Assembly: GCF_030758295.1 (NCBI RefSeq)
Contig: NZ_CP132335.1
Coordinates: forward strand, 4,998,412-5,062,411
Direction of reading: 5' to 3'
DNA: 64,000 nt
Source of the DNA: Pararhizobium sp. IMCC21322
Lineage (GTDB): Bacteria; Pseudomonadota; Alphaproteobacteria; Rhizobiales; GCA-2746425
Part shown: positions 52,427-61,517 of the stretch, one piece after another
Numbering within the stretch: position 1 is the first letter of the stretch
Layout of the letters: every line of letters begins with the position of its first letter
Position numbers and translations under genes: made by a program
Notes under the pieces: model-generated
The model's database searches: none
What the model saw: the letters and a program-made list of their open reading frames with translations, nothing else
Told to the model about the DNA's origin: nothing

Positions 52427-53916
52427 GCGCTCAAAGCCGCGTCTAATATCTTGTGTTCTGTTGCTGCTTCGGCCCGCATTTCACTGACAATTGTGTTGTC
52501 ATGAACCACATAAATCCGGTCGCACAGGCCAATCAGCTCAATCGTCTCACGGGAGAGAACCAGCACGGCACCACCGCCTTCGGCAAAGCTGCGCAGCAAT
52601 TTGTAGATTTCTGATTTAGCGCCAATGTCCACGCCCCGGGTCGGCTCCTCAATGAGAAGCACATCCACATCAGCGGCCAGATAACGTCCCAACAGAATTT
52701 TCTGCTGATTGCCACCGGACAACGAATTGACTGGCGCAGCGATACCGGCAGCCTTCACATTCATGCTGGCCATCGTATCGGTGATAATCTTGAGGTAATC
52801 CTTCGCCAGTGAAAGCGCCGATCGCGCGGAATGCAGGCCAATGGCGATATTGTGGCTGATCGGCAAACCGAGAAACAAGCCTTCTTCCTTGCGATCTTCT
52901 GGAACATATCCAACCCCCAAAGCCTGCAATTGCCGCACACCTGCTGATGGTGCGACCGGAAGCTTCAACGACTGACCCTTGATCATGACGACGCCGCCAG
53001 CGGGCACAAATTGCCCGATCAAGGAACGCAGAAACTTCTGTTGACCCTGCCCTTCCAGCCCGGCCAGCGCCAGGATCTCCCCGCGGCAAAGTTTGAGTGA
53101 AAATGGCTGCGATCCGGCCTCCAGTCTAAAATCCTTCACATCCAGCACAGCTTCGCCAACTTCAGTGCTGCGCTCTGGAAACAGATGCGCCAGTTCACGG
53201 CCAACCATCATCGCAATCAGCGAATCCGGGGTCATGTCCGCCAAGGGCCTGGTGCCGACCAACTGGCCGTCTTTCAGAACCGTAACGGTGTCACAATTTT
53301 CAAAAATCTCATCCATGCGGTGCGAAATGTAGACAATCGCTTTGCCCGCATCGCGCAGCCGCGCAATATGCTGGTTGAGAACCGCCACATCGGCTGCGTT
53401 GAGCGCAGCTGTGGGCTCGTCAAGAATGAAAACAGCCGCATCGGCCTTGATCCCGTGGGCAATTTCAACAAATTGCCGCTCTGCGATGCTCAGCTGTAAA
53501 ACCAGTGTGGACGGGTCAAGTGTCAGTCCAAGTTCCTGCAGCGCTTCGGTCGTCTGTTGTTCCATCACCGCATAATCAATTGTGCGGAAGCGGGTGATCG
53601 GTTCCCGGCCCAGAAACATATTTTCTGCAATGGACAGGTTCGAGAGCAGCGACAATTCCTGGAACACAGTGGAAATGCCCAAATCCAAGGCGTCTTTGGG
53701 ACGCGGGATGACAAGCTTTTCACCGTTCTTGCGAATCTCGCCACTGTCCGGCTGATGAACGCCTGCGAGTATTTTCATCAAGGTGGATTTGCCAGCGCCA
53801 TTCTCGCCCATCAGCGCGTGAACTGTTCCCGGTTTCAATTCCAGCGAAACCCTGTCCAGCGCTACGCTGCCGCCAAACGCCTTGGAGATATTCGACATTT
53901 CGATCAGATTTGGCAC
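52423..53916 (-). CDS. ABC sugar ATPase, two-domain (RbsA/MglA type)
   Basis: About 497 residues from GTG 53916, behind GGGGTGA (ATG 53934 lacks a site). Two nucleotide-binding domains: first with GENGAGKSTLMKILAGVHQP, LSIAERQFVEIAHGIKADA and FILDEPTAAL; second with the degenerate Walker A GLEGQGQQKFLRSLIG and LSGGNQQKILLGRYLAADVD. Powers the two permeases that follow. Confidence 0.94.
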   Translation of the reverse strand: MPNLIEMSNISKAFGGSVALDRVSLELKPGTVHALMGENGAGKSTLMKILAGVHQPDSGEIRKNGEKLVIPRPKDALDLGISTVFQELSLLSNLSIAENMFLGREPITRFRTIDYAVMEQQTTEALQELGLTLDPSTLVLQLSIAERQFVEIAHGIKADAAVFILDEPTAALNAADVAVLNQHIARLRDAGKAIVYISHRMDEIFENCDTVTVLKDGQLVGTRPLADMTPDSLIAMMVGRELAHLFPERSTEVGEAVLDVKDFRLEAGSQPFSLKLCRGEILALAGLEGQGQQKFLRSLIGQFVPAGGVVMIKGQSLKLPVAPSAGVRQLQALGVGYVPEDRKEEGLFLGLPISHNIAIGLHSARSALSLAKDYLKIITDTMASMNVKAAGIAAPVNSLSGGNQQKILLGRYLAADVDVLLIEEPTRGVDIGAKSEIYKLLRSFAEGGGAVLVLSRETIELIGLCDRIYVVHDNTIVSEMRAEAATEHKILDAALSA

Positions 53917-53940
53917 GTGATCACCCCGGAACATACGAAA

Positions 53941-53979
53941 CCAGCAGGAACAGAAGGCAGCAGCGCCGCCTTCTGCTGG
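53941..53979 (-). terminator. Intra-operon hairpin after the binding-protein gene
   Basis: Nested arms CAGAAGGC and GCCTTCTG (53951-53975), with the alternative outer pairing CCAGCAG and CTGCTGG, 10 bases after the binding-protein stop on the minus strand. No T-run, so likely a stabiliser or partial terminator. Confidence 0.6.
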
Positions 53980-53988
53980 TCCTGGGAG

Positions 53989-55065
53989 TTATTTCTTGCT
54001 GTAAAGTTCCTGAAGTTTTTCCTCTGGCAATTCGGTTGGCCACCAGACATTCGCTGACAGGTCATCACGGTAGAAGGTCGTGGCTTTTTCCAGATCCCAC
54101 CCTTCCGGATTGTAGTCGTAATGCTTTTTCAGCTCTTTGCCTTCCAACAGGGCGACCGCTGCACGAACGCCTGCTGCGCCTTGAGCTGGGCTGTATTCCG
54201 CAGAGACGGATTTGAATCCATCCTTGATCCACTGGCCAAAGAAGCCATTGTTGCCTTCTCCGGAAATCGGTGGAATTTCAGCTCCGAATTGCTTGAATAC
54301 ATCCACACAGGCGCGGGTCATATCTGCGCCTGACGACCAGATGCCATCAACCTGCGGATTGTTAAGATAAAGCGTTTCGCAGAGCTTCTTGGATTTGTCG
54401 TATTGCCAGTCGCCATGATCCTCGGAGATGATCTTGATGTCGGAGCCTTCGAAAGCCTGCAACATGCCATTATAGCGGTTTGTGTCTTCGGGATGACCTG
54501 CCAGGCCGCGCAAAACCCAGACATTGCCCTTGCCGCCAAGTTCCTTGACCAGAAAATCGCCCATCACCTTGCCAAAATGCTCTGCGCCACCCTGAATTTC
54601 GGTGGTGTAGGCATCAGACTCGATGCGCCCTGTATGCAGGACAACAGGGATGCCTGCAGCCACGGCCTTGGCAATACTGGCATCCGCTGAAGTTGATGTC
54701 ACAGGCTGGACGATGATGGCATCCACTTTCTGCGCAATCAGATCTTCAATGTCGGAAACCTGCTTTTTCTGATCAAACCCGGCATCGAGAATAATCATTT
54801 TTGAGATACGCTTATCCGCATCAGCAGCACCCTGTGTTTCATGGGCAACCTGAACGGTCCAGGTATTGGCATTGACACCAAAATGACTCATGCCAATGAC
54901 CCAAGGGCCATCCTTCTGAAATTTGCCCGCTTCCACTGTAGGGTTGTTTTCAGCGCGTGCGGTCACACCGTCCATCAGCATCGCCTCCTGGGCGAGTGCC
55001 GGAGCAACCAGAAATGTCGTTGTCAGCAAAACCGCTGTTGTCAGAGACTTGAGAGTGTATTTCAT
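53989..55065 (-). CDS. ABC sugar-binding protein (ribose type)
   Basis: 358 residues from ATG 55065 with GGAGG eight bases upstream. Signal peptide of about 24 (TAVLLTTTFLVAPALA). PBP1 fold: WVIGMSHFGVNANTWTVQVA, DIEDLIAQKVDAIIVQPVTS, VLHTGRIESDAYTTEIQGGA, VWVLRGLAGHPEDTNRYNGM, DGIWSSGADMTRACVDVFKQ. First gene of the minus-strand operon. Ligand unknown; the linked SGNH hydrolases hint at an acylated sugar. Confidence 0.92.
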   Translation of the reverse strand: MKYTLKSLTTAVLLTTTFLVAPALAQEAMLMDGVTARAENNPTVEAGKFQKDGPWVIGMSHFGVNANTWTVQVAHETQGAADADKRISKMIILDAGFDQKKQVSDIEDLIAQKVDAIIVQPVTSTSADASIAKAVAAGIPVVLHTGRIESDAYTTEIQGGAEHFGKVMGDFLVKELGGKGNVWVLRGLAGHPEDTNRYNGMLQAFEGSDIKIISEDHGDWQYDKSKKLCETLYLNNPQVDGIWSSGADMTRACVDVFKQFGAEIPPISGEGNNGFFGQWIKDGFKSVSAEYSPAQGAAGVRAAVALLEGKELKKHYDYNPEGWDLEKATTFYRDDLSANVWWPTELPEEKLQELYSKK

Positions 55066-55491
55066 TGAGCTTTCCTCCATGTTGGGCTCAGAATTCCAGT
55101 TCGCGATAACGGGAGTCAAAAGCGTCGAACGAACGAAACTCCCTGCCTCCCGAAAGCCATGCCTTCGTTTCGCCAACCGCGAAAACAGACAAATTGGCTG
55201 TGTTCCAAAAGATTTTGTTCTGAGAACACGGCTTAAAATCCGCGTATACCCGGAGGCGCAATTTTTATCGTGTTATGCCGATATATAGCGCCTGACTGGA
55301 TTTCTCAGACCGTCCTCCCTGCATCTAAAAGGCACAGGTATTTTTCGAAAGTCAATAGTTATTCAGGCTGAATGAATATTAAAGCTGCTTGCCTTTTTTC
55401 CAGTAGAGTGCCATGTTTTCGCGATGTTACTGCCCAAAAAATGGCAGTTAAGTTACTGATTAAAAAATATTATTTTTGACAGGACAGATAC
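55066..55491. promoter_or_regulatory. Divergent promoter region of the ABC/SGNH cluster
   Basis: 426 bases without a gene between the binding-protein gene and the second SGNH gene. A dyad ACTGCC-N8-GGCAGT lies at 55429-55448, and an AT-rich imperfect palindrome (TTAAAAAATATTATTTTTGA) just before the SGNH start; both are candidate sites for the ROK regulator downstream. Promoter boxes cannot be fixed by eye. Confidence 0.45.
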
Positions 55492-56154
55492 ATGCGTTCC
55501 GTATTGTGCTTTGGAGATTCCAACACTCATGGTCAGATCCCGGGTGGAACGCCACTGGAACGCTATGGCCCGAAACAACGTTGGCCAGGCGTGATGGCAC
55601 GAGAGTTGGGCGAACACTGGCATATCGTCGAAGAGGGTCTGAGTGGACGAACGACAGTTCGCGATGATCCCATTGAGGGCCCGCACAAAAACGGGCGGAC
55701 CTATCTGTGGCCCTGTATCCAGAGCCACACGATACTGGACCTGGTCATCATCATGCTCGGGACCAATGATCTGAAAGCCAGATTTAACCAACCAGCTTCG
55801 GAAGTAGCGATGGGCATTGGTTGCCTGATCTATGACATCAAGGAACTGGCACCAGGACCCGGCGGGACTGTCCCGGAAATCATGATAGTCGCACCACCTC
55901 CGATGCGGGACGAAATCAAGGAATGGGAACCAATCTTTTCCGGCGCACAGAAGAAATCTCATGAGCTGGCCCTGCAATTCGAGATTGTTGCCGATTCTCT
56001 CGAAGTCCATTTTTTTGATGCCGGTTCCGTTGTCGACTGCGATCCTCAAGATGGATTTCATATCAACCAGGAAGCGCATGAAAATCTGGGCGTGGCGCTG
56101 GCCCGCGAAGTGGAATCCATCGGGTGGTCGCATGAAGCGGTTCAAAGCACTTAG
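55492..56154 (+). CDS. SGNH hydrolase, paralogue of the one at 49777
   Basis: 220 residues, same length as its paralogue. Catalytic blocks VLCFGDSNTHGQIPG, HIVEEGLSGRTTVRDDPIEG, LDLVIIMLGTNDLKARF and the Asp-His in PQDGFHINQEAHENLG. The lid region (VAPPPMRDEIKEWEPIFSGA) differs from the other enzyme, so substrate preference may differ. Cytoplasmic (no signal). Followed after 17 bases by the ROK regulator; divergent from the ABC transporter. Confidence 0.9.
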   Translation: MRSVLCFGDSNTHGQIPGGTPLERYGPKQRWPGVMARELGEHWHIVEEGLSGRTTVRDDPIEGPHKNGRTYLWPCIQSHTILDLVIIMLGTNDLKARFNQPASEVAMGIGCLIYDIKELAPGPGGTVPEIMIVAPPPMRDEIKEWEPIFSGAQKKSHELALQFEIVADSLEVHFFDAGSVVDCDPQDGFHINQEAHENLGVALAREVESIGWSHEAVQST

Positions 56155-56171
56155 CGGGAAGGGTCTGCACC

Positions 56172-57281
56172 ATGCCTGACATGAGATTTGCACCTCCAAA
56201 CCCGCTGCGCATCGCAGACCGGGCCACCGGACTGAATTCAGTCAGTGTGCGCAGTTATAATGAAAGATTGCTGCTGTCATTATTACTGCAGAATGACGGC
56301 ATTACCCGTCTGGAAATAGGCGAGAAAACCGGCCTTTCCGCCCAGACAATTTCTGTTTTACTGCGGTCTCTGGAACAGGAAGGGCTCGTTACAAAAGGCA
56401 AAGCCATGCGCGCCGAGGGGCGGGTCGGTCCGCCAACCATTCCCGTCGCCTTGAATCCGGAAGGAGCTTACTCGGTCGGCATTTGCATTGGCCATAAAAA
56501 CACGGAAATCGTACTGGTAAATTTCGTCGGTGAAGTGGGCTTTCACGCAACTTTGCCCAATCCCTCCCCCAGCCAAAACAGCAATCATCCGGAGTTTCTG
56601 GAAACCATCCAGAAAGCCATCGCCATGTTGCCGAAGGGCACTTATGACCGGCTGGCCGGCGTTGGGCTGGCCTTGCCGGAATCCGGCTCTCTCATCGGCG
56701 GCGAGGAACAGGCCATCGAGCAGAAATATGCCGCTCTTCAACATGAGATTGAGAATGAAATCGGCTTTCCGGTTTTCGTCCAGAATGACATCACGGCAAC
56801 CGCTGGCGGCGAAAGCATGTTCGGTGTGGCAAAACCGTTGACAGATTATCTGTTTTTCTATCTGGGTGCGGAACTTCACACACGTTTAGTGCTTAACCAC
56901 CAGATCTATAATGGAAATTCCGCCCTGAGCTTTGATGTCGGCATTCTGAGTCTGGAGCAGGCCCTGCAACAACAGGGCATTCCCACCGACCCGCTTTGGG
57001 ACCGGTCTTCCAGTTGGCCGGATTATGGCCAGACACAGAAAATCTGGGAACAGGCCTTGATTGAACGTTTGACCATTTCCTGTCTGGCTCTGACCCAATT
57101 CGTTGAAGTGGACACAATTGTTTTGTCGTCCTATGCGCCCCGGGACATCTGCCGCACGGTTTGCAGCATTCTGGAACAATCTGTGCCTGGTATCACTGCC
57201 ATTGCAGGCAGCCTCAATCCCTCACCCAAAGCAGTTGGAGCGGCCAGCCTCCCCTTCAATTCCAGATTCATGGTCAATTGA
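56172..57281 (+). CDS. ROK-family transcriptional regulator
   Basis: 369 residues. N-terminal winged helix (NDGITRLEIGEKTGLSAQTI, SLEQEGLVTKGKAM) followed by a ROK sugar-kinase-like domain (YSVGICIGHKNTEIVLVNFV, GVGLALPESGSL, FVQNDITATAGGESMFGVAK). The zinc-binding cysteine cluster of kinase ROK members is not visible and DGGGT-like catalytic residues are absent, so it is a regulator. Likely controls the ABC/SGNH genes through a sugar effector. Confidence 0.88.
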   Translation: MPDMRFAPPNPLRIADRATGLNSVSVRSYNERLLLSLLLQNDGITRLEIGEKTGLSAQTISVLLRSLEQEGLVTKGKAMRAEGRVGPPTIPVALNPEGAYSVGICIGHKNTEIVLVNFVGEVGFHATLPNPSPSQNSNHPEFLETIQKAIAMLPKGTYDRLAGVGLALPESGSLIGGEEQAIEQKYAALQHEIENEIGFPVFVQNDITATAGGESMFGVAKPLTDYLFFYLGAELHTRLVLNHQIYNGNSALSFDVGILSLEQALQQQGIPTDPLWDRSSSWPDYGQTQKIWEQALIERLTISCLALTQFVEVDTIVLSSYAPRDICRTVCSILEQSVPGITAIAGSLNPSPKAVGAASLPFNSRFMVN

Positions 57282-57335
57282 GATAATTGTCACGATCGTT
57301 TTCTGGCAAACATCAAATCAGCCGCGACTTGCAGA

Positions 57336-58364
57336 CTAAATTGCGACATCCGATCCATCAAACAAATGCACATTTTCGCTCGAGAATGACAATCCAATGC
57401 TCTCGCCTTTTTCAGCGCCAGCCTGTCCTTCCTGGACAACAAGAAATATTCCGGCACCCTCAACTTCAATGTGAAGGAGTGAGCCAGATCCGGTATATTC
57501 GCTGACAATAACTTGCCCTTGCAACTGCCCATCACCTGGAGCCACAATTTTCAAATGCTCTGGCCTGATGCCGATTTGCGTTGCGGTCTTCAGATCAAAA
57601 CCAGATTCCTGCAACTGAGTGGCAAGACTGTCAGCACCGCAGATATTCATCTTCGGGCTGCCAATGAATTGCGCCACAAACACATTGGCTGGACGCGCAT
57701 AAAGCTCTCGTGGTGTTCCGACCTGTTCAATCCGCCCATCGCGCAGAACCACAATGCGGTCTGCCAGCGTCATCGCTTCAATCTGGTCATGCGTTACATA
57801 AATCATGGTGTTGCCAAGGCGACCATGCAGTGCCGAAATCTCGGCGCGCATGTGAACCCGCAATTCCGCGTCCAGATTGGACAATGGCTCATCAAACAGG
57901 AACACATCGGGATTGCCGACTATGGCGCGCCCGATGGCAACACGTTGCCGCTGTCCACCGGAGAGCTCACGCGGATATCGATCCATCAGCGCATCCAGTT
58001 TCAGCGTCGCCGAGGCATTATCGACATTTCGTTTGATGTCAGTTGCCGGCATCTTCCGGACTTTCAGACCGAAGCCCATATTTTCTCGCACTGTGAGATG
58101 CGGATACAGCGCGTAGGATTGAAACACCATGGCAACGCCGCGCTTTGATGCAGACACTTCGTTCATGCGCCGTTCACCAATCATCAGATCGCCGGACGTG
58201 ATGTCCTCAAGACCGGCAATCATGCGCAGCAATGTTGATTTTCCGCAGCCGGACGGGCCGACAAACACAACAAATTCGCCATCTTCAATCGTCAGATCAA
58301 TATCCCGTATGACCTTCACAGGACCAAAGGATTTGGCAAGATTACTTAGGGCAAGGCTTGTCAT
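57336..58364 (-). CDS. ABC ATPase (MalK/UgpC type)
   Basis: 342 residues from ATG 58364. Walker A GPSGCGKSTLLRMIAG, Q-loop VFQSYALYPHLTV, signature LSGGQRQRVAIGRAIVGNP, Walker B VFLFDEPLSNLD, H-loop YVTHDQIEAM, and the C-terminal regulatory OB domain (IGIRPEHLKIVAP onward). Last gene of the operon that begins with the GntR regulator at 63036. Confidence 0.95.
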   Translation of the reverse strand: MTSLALSNLAKSFGPVKVIRDIDLTIEDGEFVVFVGPSGCGKSTLLRMIAGLEDITSGDLMIGERRMNEVSASKRGVAMVFQSYALYPHLTVRENMGFGLKVRKMPATDIKRNVDNASATLKLDALMDRYPRELSGGQRQRVAIGRAIVGNPDVFLFDEPLSNLDAELRVHMRAEISALHGRLGNTMIYVTHDQIEAMTLADRIVVLRDGRIEQVGTPRELYARPANVFVAQFIGSPKMNICGADSLATQLQESGFDLKTATQIGIRPEHLKIVAPGDGQLQGQVIVSEYTGSGSLLHIEVEGAGIFLVVQEGQAGAEKGESIGLSFSSENVHLFDGSDVAI

Positions 58365-58398
58365 GACTGTTTGTCCAATTGGCAATCAGAAGGTTGGT

Positions 58399-59247
58399 TC
58401 ATCCCTTCACCCCCGACATTGCAAAGCTTTCAATAATCTGGCGCTGGGCAATGAGATAGACGCCCAGAATAGGGATCACAGCCAAAGTGGTGGCCGCAAG
58501 CTGCAGGTGCCAGAGCGGCAGACCATAGGCATCGGTGAAATTCGACAGCGCCAGAGGCAGGGTGAACTTCTCCAGACTGGAGAGAAACACCAGCGGTTCC
58601 AGAAACAGGTTCCACGAATGCAGAAAGGTAATGATTGCCACCGCTGCCAGCGCCGGGCGTGACATGGGAATAGCTATTTTCCACCAGATACCAACCCGTG
58701 ACAGCCCATCCATTTTCCCGGCTTCTTCCAGCTCCTTCGGCAGCGCCACAAAATATTGACGCATCAAGAAGGTGGCCATCACCCCATGCGCTCCGAAAAC
58801 CGGCAACAGGATCAGCGGCATATGGGTATCCATCAGACCCATCCAGCGGATGAGGAAGAAGTTGGGAATGATGGTCACCTCTTCAGGCACCATCAGCGCC
58901 GAAATCAGAAACAGCATCAGCAACGCAGAACCGGCAAACCGCAGCCGCGCCAGCGCGTAGCCAGCCAGTGAGGAGATCACCAGAGTAATCACGGTCACCG
59001 CCGCTGAAATATACAGCGAATTGAAATATTGCTGCGCAAAGGGCTGGTGGTCAAACACATCAAGAAAATTCTGCCAGCGCCATATGGCTGGGAAAAGGGA
59101 TGGTTGGCCGAAGATTTCTGCCGAGTTTTTGAAGCCCGATGACACCATCCACAAAAACGGAAAGACAAAGGGCACGGCCACGATCAGCAAAGATACGGTC
59201 CATAGAACACGCTTGATCAATTGCAGCTGTTTTTGAGACAGGTTCAT
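58399..59247 (-). CDS. ABC permease (MalG/UgpE type)
   Basis: 282 residues, six helices, with the EAA coupling loop KELEEAGKMDGLSRVGIWWK. Starts in the stop of the previous permease gene (ATGA at 59244). Channel subunit of a carbohydrate uptake-1 (CUT1) transporter. Confidence 0.93.
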   Translation of the reverse strand: MNLSQKQLQLIKRVLWTVSLLIVAVPFVFPFLWMVSSGFKNSAEIFGQPSLFPAIWRWQNFLDVFDHQPFAQQYFNSLYISAAVTVITLVISSLAGYALARLRFAGSALLMLFLISALMVPEEVTIIPNFFLIRWMGLMDTHMPLILLPVFGAHGVMATFLMRQYFVALPKELEEAGKMDGLSRVGIWWKIAIPMSRPALAAVAIITFLHSWNLFLEPLVFLSSLEKFTLPLALSNFTDAYGLPLWHLQLAATTLAVIPILGVYLIAQRQIIESFAMSGVKG

Positions 59248-60173
59248 CCCGACCCTTTCTGGCGCAGGATCAACTGCACAATCGTAAGTGCCAGTACAAT
59301 TACAAACATGATGATGGCCAGCGCAGACGCATAACCGACATTGAAGAATTCAAAGCCCTGCTGGTAGATGTAATAGGCCAGCACCAGCGTGCCGTTTTCC
59401 GGTCCACCACCCGTCATCAGATAGATGTGGTCGAACACTTTGAACGAGCCGATGGTAGTAATCACCATGATGATCAGCGTTGTGGGGGCCAGCAAGGGCC
59501 AGATCACCATGCGGAAAATCTGCCAGCGGGATGCGCCTTCCAGCTGCGCGGCTTGCTCATAATCCCGGGGGATTGCCTGTAGTGCAGCAATGTAAAGAAT
59601 CATATTGAGCCCGACCATTTTGATGACGCGGGTCACAATCACGGCGAACATCGCCCAATTCGGTTCCCGCAACCAGTTCGGGCCGTCAATGCCAATGCTT
59701 GCGAGCAATTGGTTGACCGCGCCTGCCTCTCCCTGAAGCAGGAACTTCCAGACGATGGCCCAGGCCACCGCAGAAGTGATAACGGGTGCAAAGAAGATGG
59801 TTCGGAAGAAAACGACCCCGAAAAAGGGGCGCGACAGCGCAAGTGCCAGCGTCAAAGCCAGTGCCATGTTCATTGGCACCAACCCAAGGGCAAACAGCGC
59901 TGAATTGCGCACGACAAGCCAGAAATCGGGATTGACCGTTAAGGCATCGCGAAAGTTTTCAACACCAACATAGGTGGATTCCTGACTGAGAAGATTCCAT
60001 TCGGTCAGGCTGTAAAGGCCCACGGCAATCAGTGGGCCCAAAAAGAAGATGATAAAGCCGATCAACGTAGGACTGACAAACAGCCACGCTTCAAGCGCCT
60101 CCTTGCGGCGCAGGGTCAACCATGGCACGCGCGTTGCCTGCGCCATGGTTGCTGTTTTCTCACTGGGAGTCAT
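59244..60173 (-). CDS. ABC permease (MalF/UgpA type)
   Basis: 309 residues, six helices, first at AWLFVSPTLIGFIIFFLGPL. EAA loop: PRDYEQAAQLEGASRWQIFR. GGGG precedes the start. Partner of the following permease in a CUT1 transporter. Confidence 0.93.
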   Translation of the reverse strand: MTPSEKTATMAQATRVPWLTLRRKEALEAWLFVSPTLIGFIIFFLGPLIAVGLYSLTEWNLLSQESTYVGVENFRDALTVNPDFWLVVRNSALFALGLVPMNMALALTLALALSRPFFGVVFFRTIFFAPVITSAVAWAIVWKFLLQGEAGAVNQLLASIGIDGPNWLREPNWAMFAVIVTRVIKMVGLNMILYIAALQAIPRDYEQAAQLEGASRWQIFRMVIWPLLAPTTLIIMVITTIGSFKVFDHIYLMTGGGPENGTLVLAYYIYQQGFEFFNVGYASALAIIMFVIVLALTIVQLILRQKGSG

Positions 60174-60211
60174 GCCCCGGTCCTGTTTAAATGGCCTGCG
60201 TTGAATTCAGC

Positions 60212-61462
60212 CTAGAGTTCCGACTGAATGGCAGCGCAGACGGCTTTCAATGCTTCCTCGACATTCGCATCCGCTTTCCACAGCGCATCAAAGCGCGGCT
60301 TCATGGCAGCTTCAATCTGCGGCGTCCGCTCATGGCTTGGAAGCACCTGACCATCTGTAATCGCAGCTTTCACATTTGCCATTTGTGCAGCTGGAATAAG
60401 TGCATTGGCGTTGGTGAACGCCTCACTGTCCAGAACGGATTTGCGTGCCGGCGGGAAGAATTGGGCCATAACCGCAACGTTTTCTGCATTGGTCATATGA
60501 GCAATGAATTCCTTGGCAAGCTCAGGGTTTTCGCTCTTGGAAAACACCACAAGTCCGGCCTGTCCGATCACCGGCGACGCACCGGCTGGACCGGTTGGCA
60601 AGGGCGCAATACCCCAGTTGAACCCGGCATCCGGCATTTTGGAAGCACGGGAAATCTGGTTGATGGTCATCGCTGAACTACCGGAGAAGAAGTCGCCCTG
60701 TTCGCCTGGCGGTACAATGGAGCCGTCTTTGAAGATCATTTCATGCAATTGGGTGACCGCAGCAACCGCTTCCGGTTTTTCAAACCCGCACTCGCCACCG
60801 TCAAAGGCATTGCCACCGTAAACCCGGATTGGCGGCATGATGGCGTGCATGATGCGGCTGTCATAGCCCTGACCATCCTTGAACTCAAAACCCCATTTGC
60901 CTTCATTTGCAGCTGCCAATGCGGCCGAGACTTCGCGGAATTTCGCCATGTCCCATTCGCCCTTGTCAGCAAGGGTCAAAGGATCTTCCAATCCGGCAGC
61001 ATCAAACATGTCCTTGTTGAAGAACATCATGAAGGGGGACGTTGAGAACGGCACGCCATAAACGGCACCATCATTGGACCACAGCGCCATGGCCGGTTTT
61101 GAAAAGTCTTCCAGATCATAGCCTTCAGTGGCAGCCAGAGTTGGTGTTAGCTCATCCAACACACCCGCTTTGACAAAAGTCGGCATTGAATTTTCAAACA
61201 TCCAGCCAAGATCCGGCGGTGTACCGCCAGCCAGCTGGAATGTAAGTTTCTGGATGTAATCACCCGCCGGAATGGTCTCAAACGTGACCGTTACATCCGG
61301 ATGCTTGGCTTTGAAGCTTTCGCCGATGCTGTTGAGCATGTTGAGATGAGCGTCATTGCCCGTCCAAACTGTAAAGCGCAATTCCTGCGCAACTGCCGGA
61401 GATACCAGAAAACTGGCACCCAGCAGCGCGGCGGCTGTAATTTTTGTTCTGAACATTGTCAT
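60212..61462 (-). CDS. ABC sugar-binding protein (CUT1 family)
   Basis: 416 residues, GGAGG before the start, signal peptide of about 25 (AAALLGASFLVSPAVAQ). Family-1 binding protein: LRFTVWTGNDAHLNMLNSIG, FETIPAGDYIQKLTFQLAGG, YGVPFSTSPFMMFFNKDMFD, SGSSAMTINQISRA. Ligand probably a sugar or sugar acid, judged from the dehydratase-type enolase and SDR around it. Confidence 0.93.
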   Translation of the reverse strand: MTMFRTKITAAALLGASFLVSPAVAQELRFTVWTGNDAHLNMLNSIGESFKAKHPDVTVTFETIPAGDYIQKLTFQLAGGTPPDLGWMFENSMPTFVKAGVLDELTPTLAATEGYDLEDFSKPAMALWSNDGAVYGVPFSTSPFMMFFNKDMFDAAGLEDPLTLADKGEWDMAKFREVSAALAAANEGKWGFEFKDGQGYDSRIMHAIMPPIRVYGGNAFDGGECGFEKPEAVAAVTQLHEMIFKDGSIVPPGEQGDFFSGSSAMTINQISRASKMPDAGFNWGIAPLPTGPAGASPVIGQAGLVVFSKSENPELAKEFIAHMTNAENVAVMAQFFPPARKSVLDSEAFTNANALIPAAQMANVKAAITDGQVLPSHERTPQIEAAMKPRFDALWKADANVEEALKAVCAAIQSEL

Positions 61463-61517
61463 TTTACTCCTCCGTTAAAACTTTGTCTGTGGTCACAAGA
61501 AAGACGGTCTCAACCCG

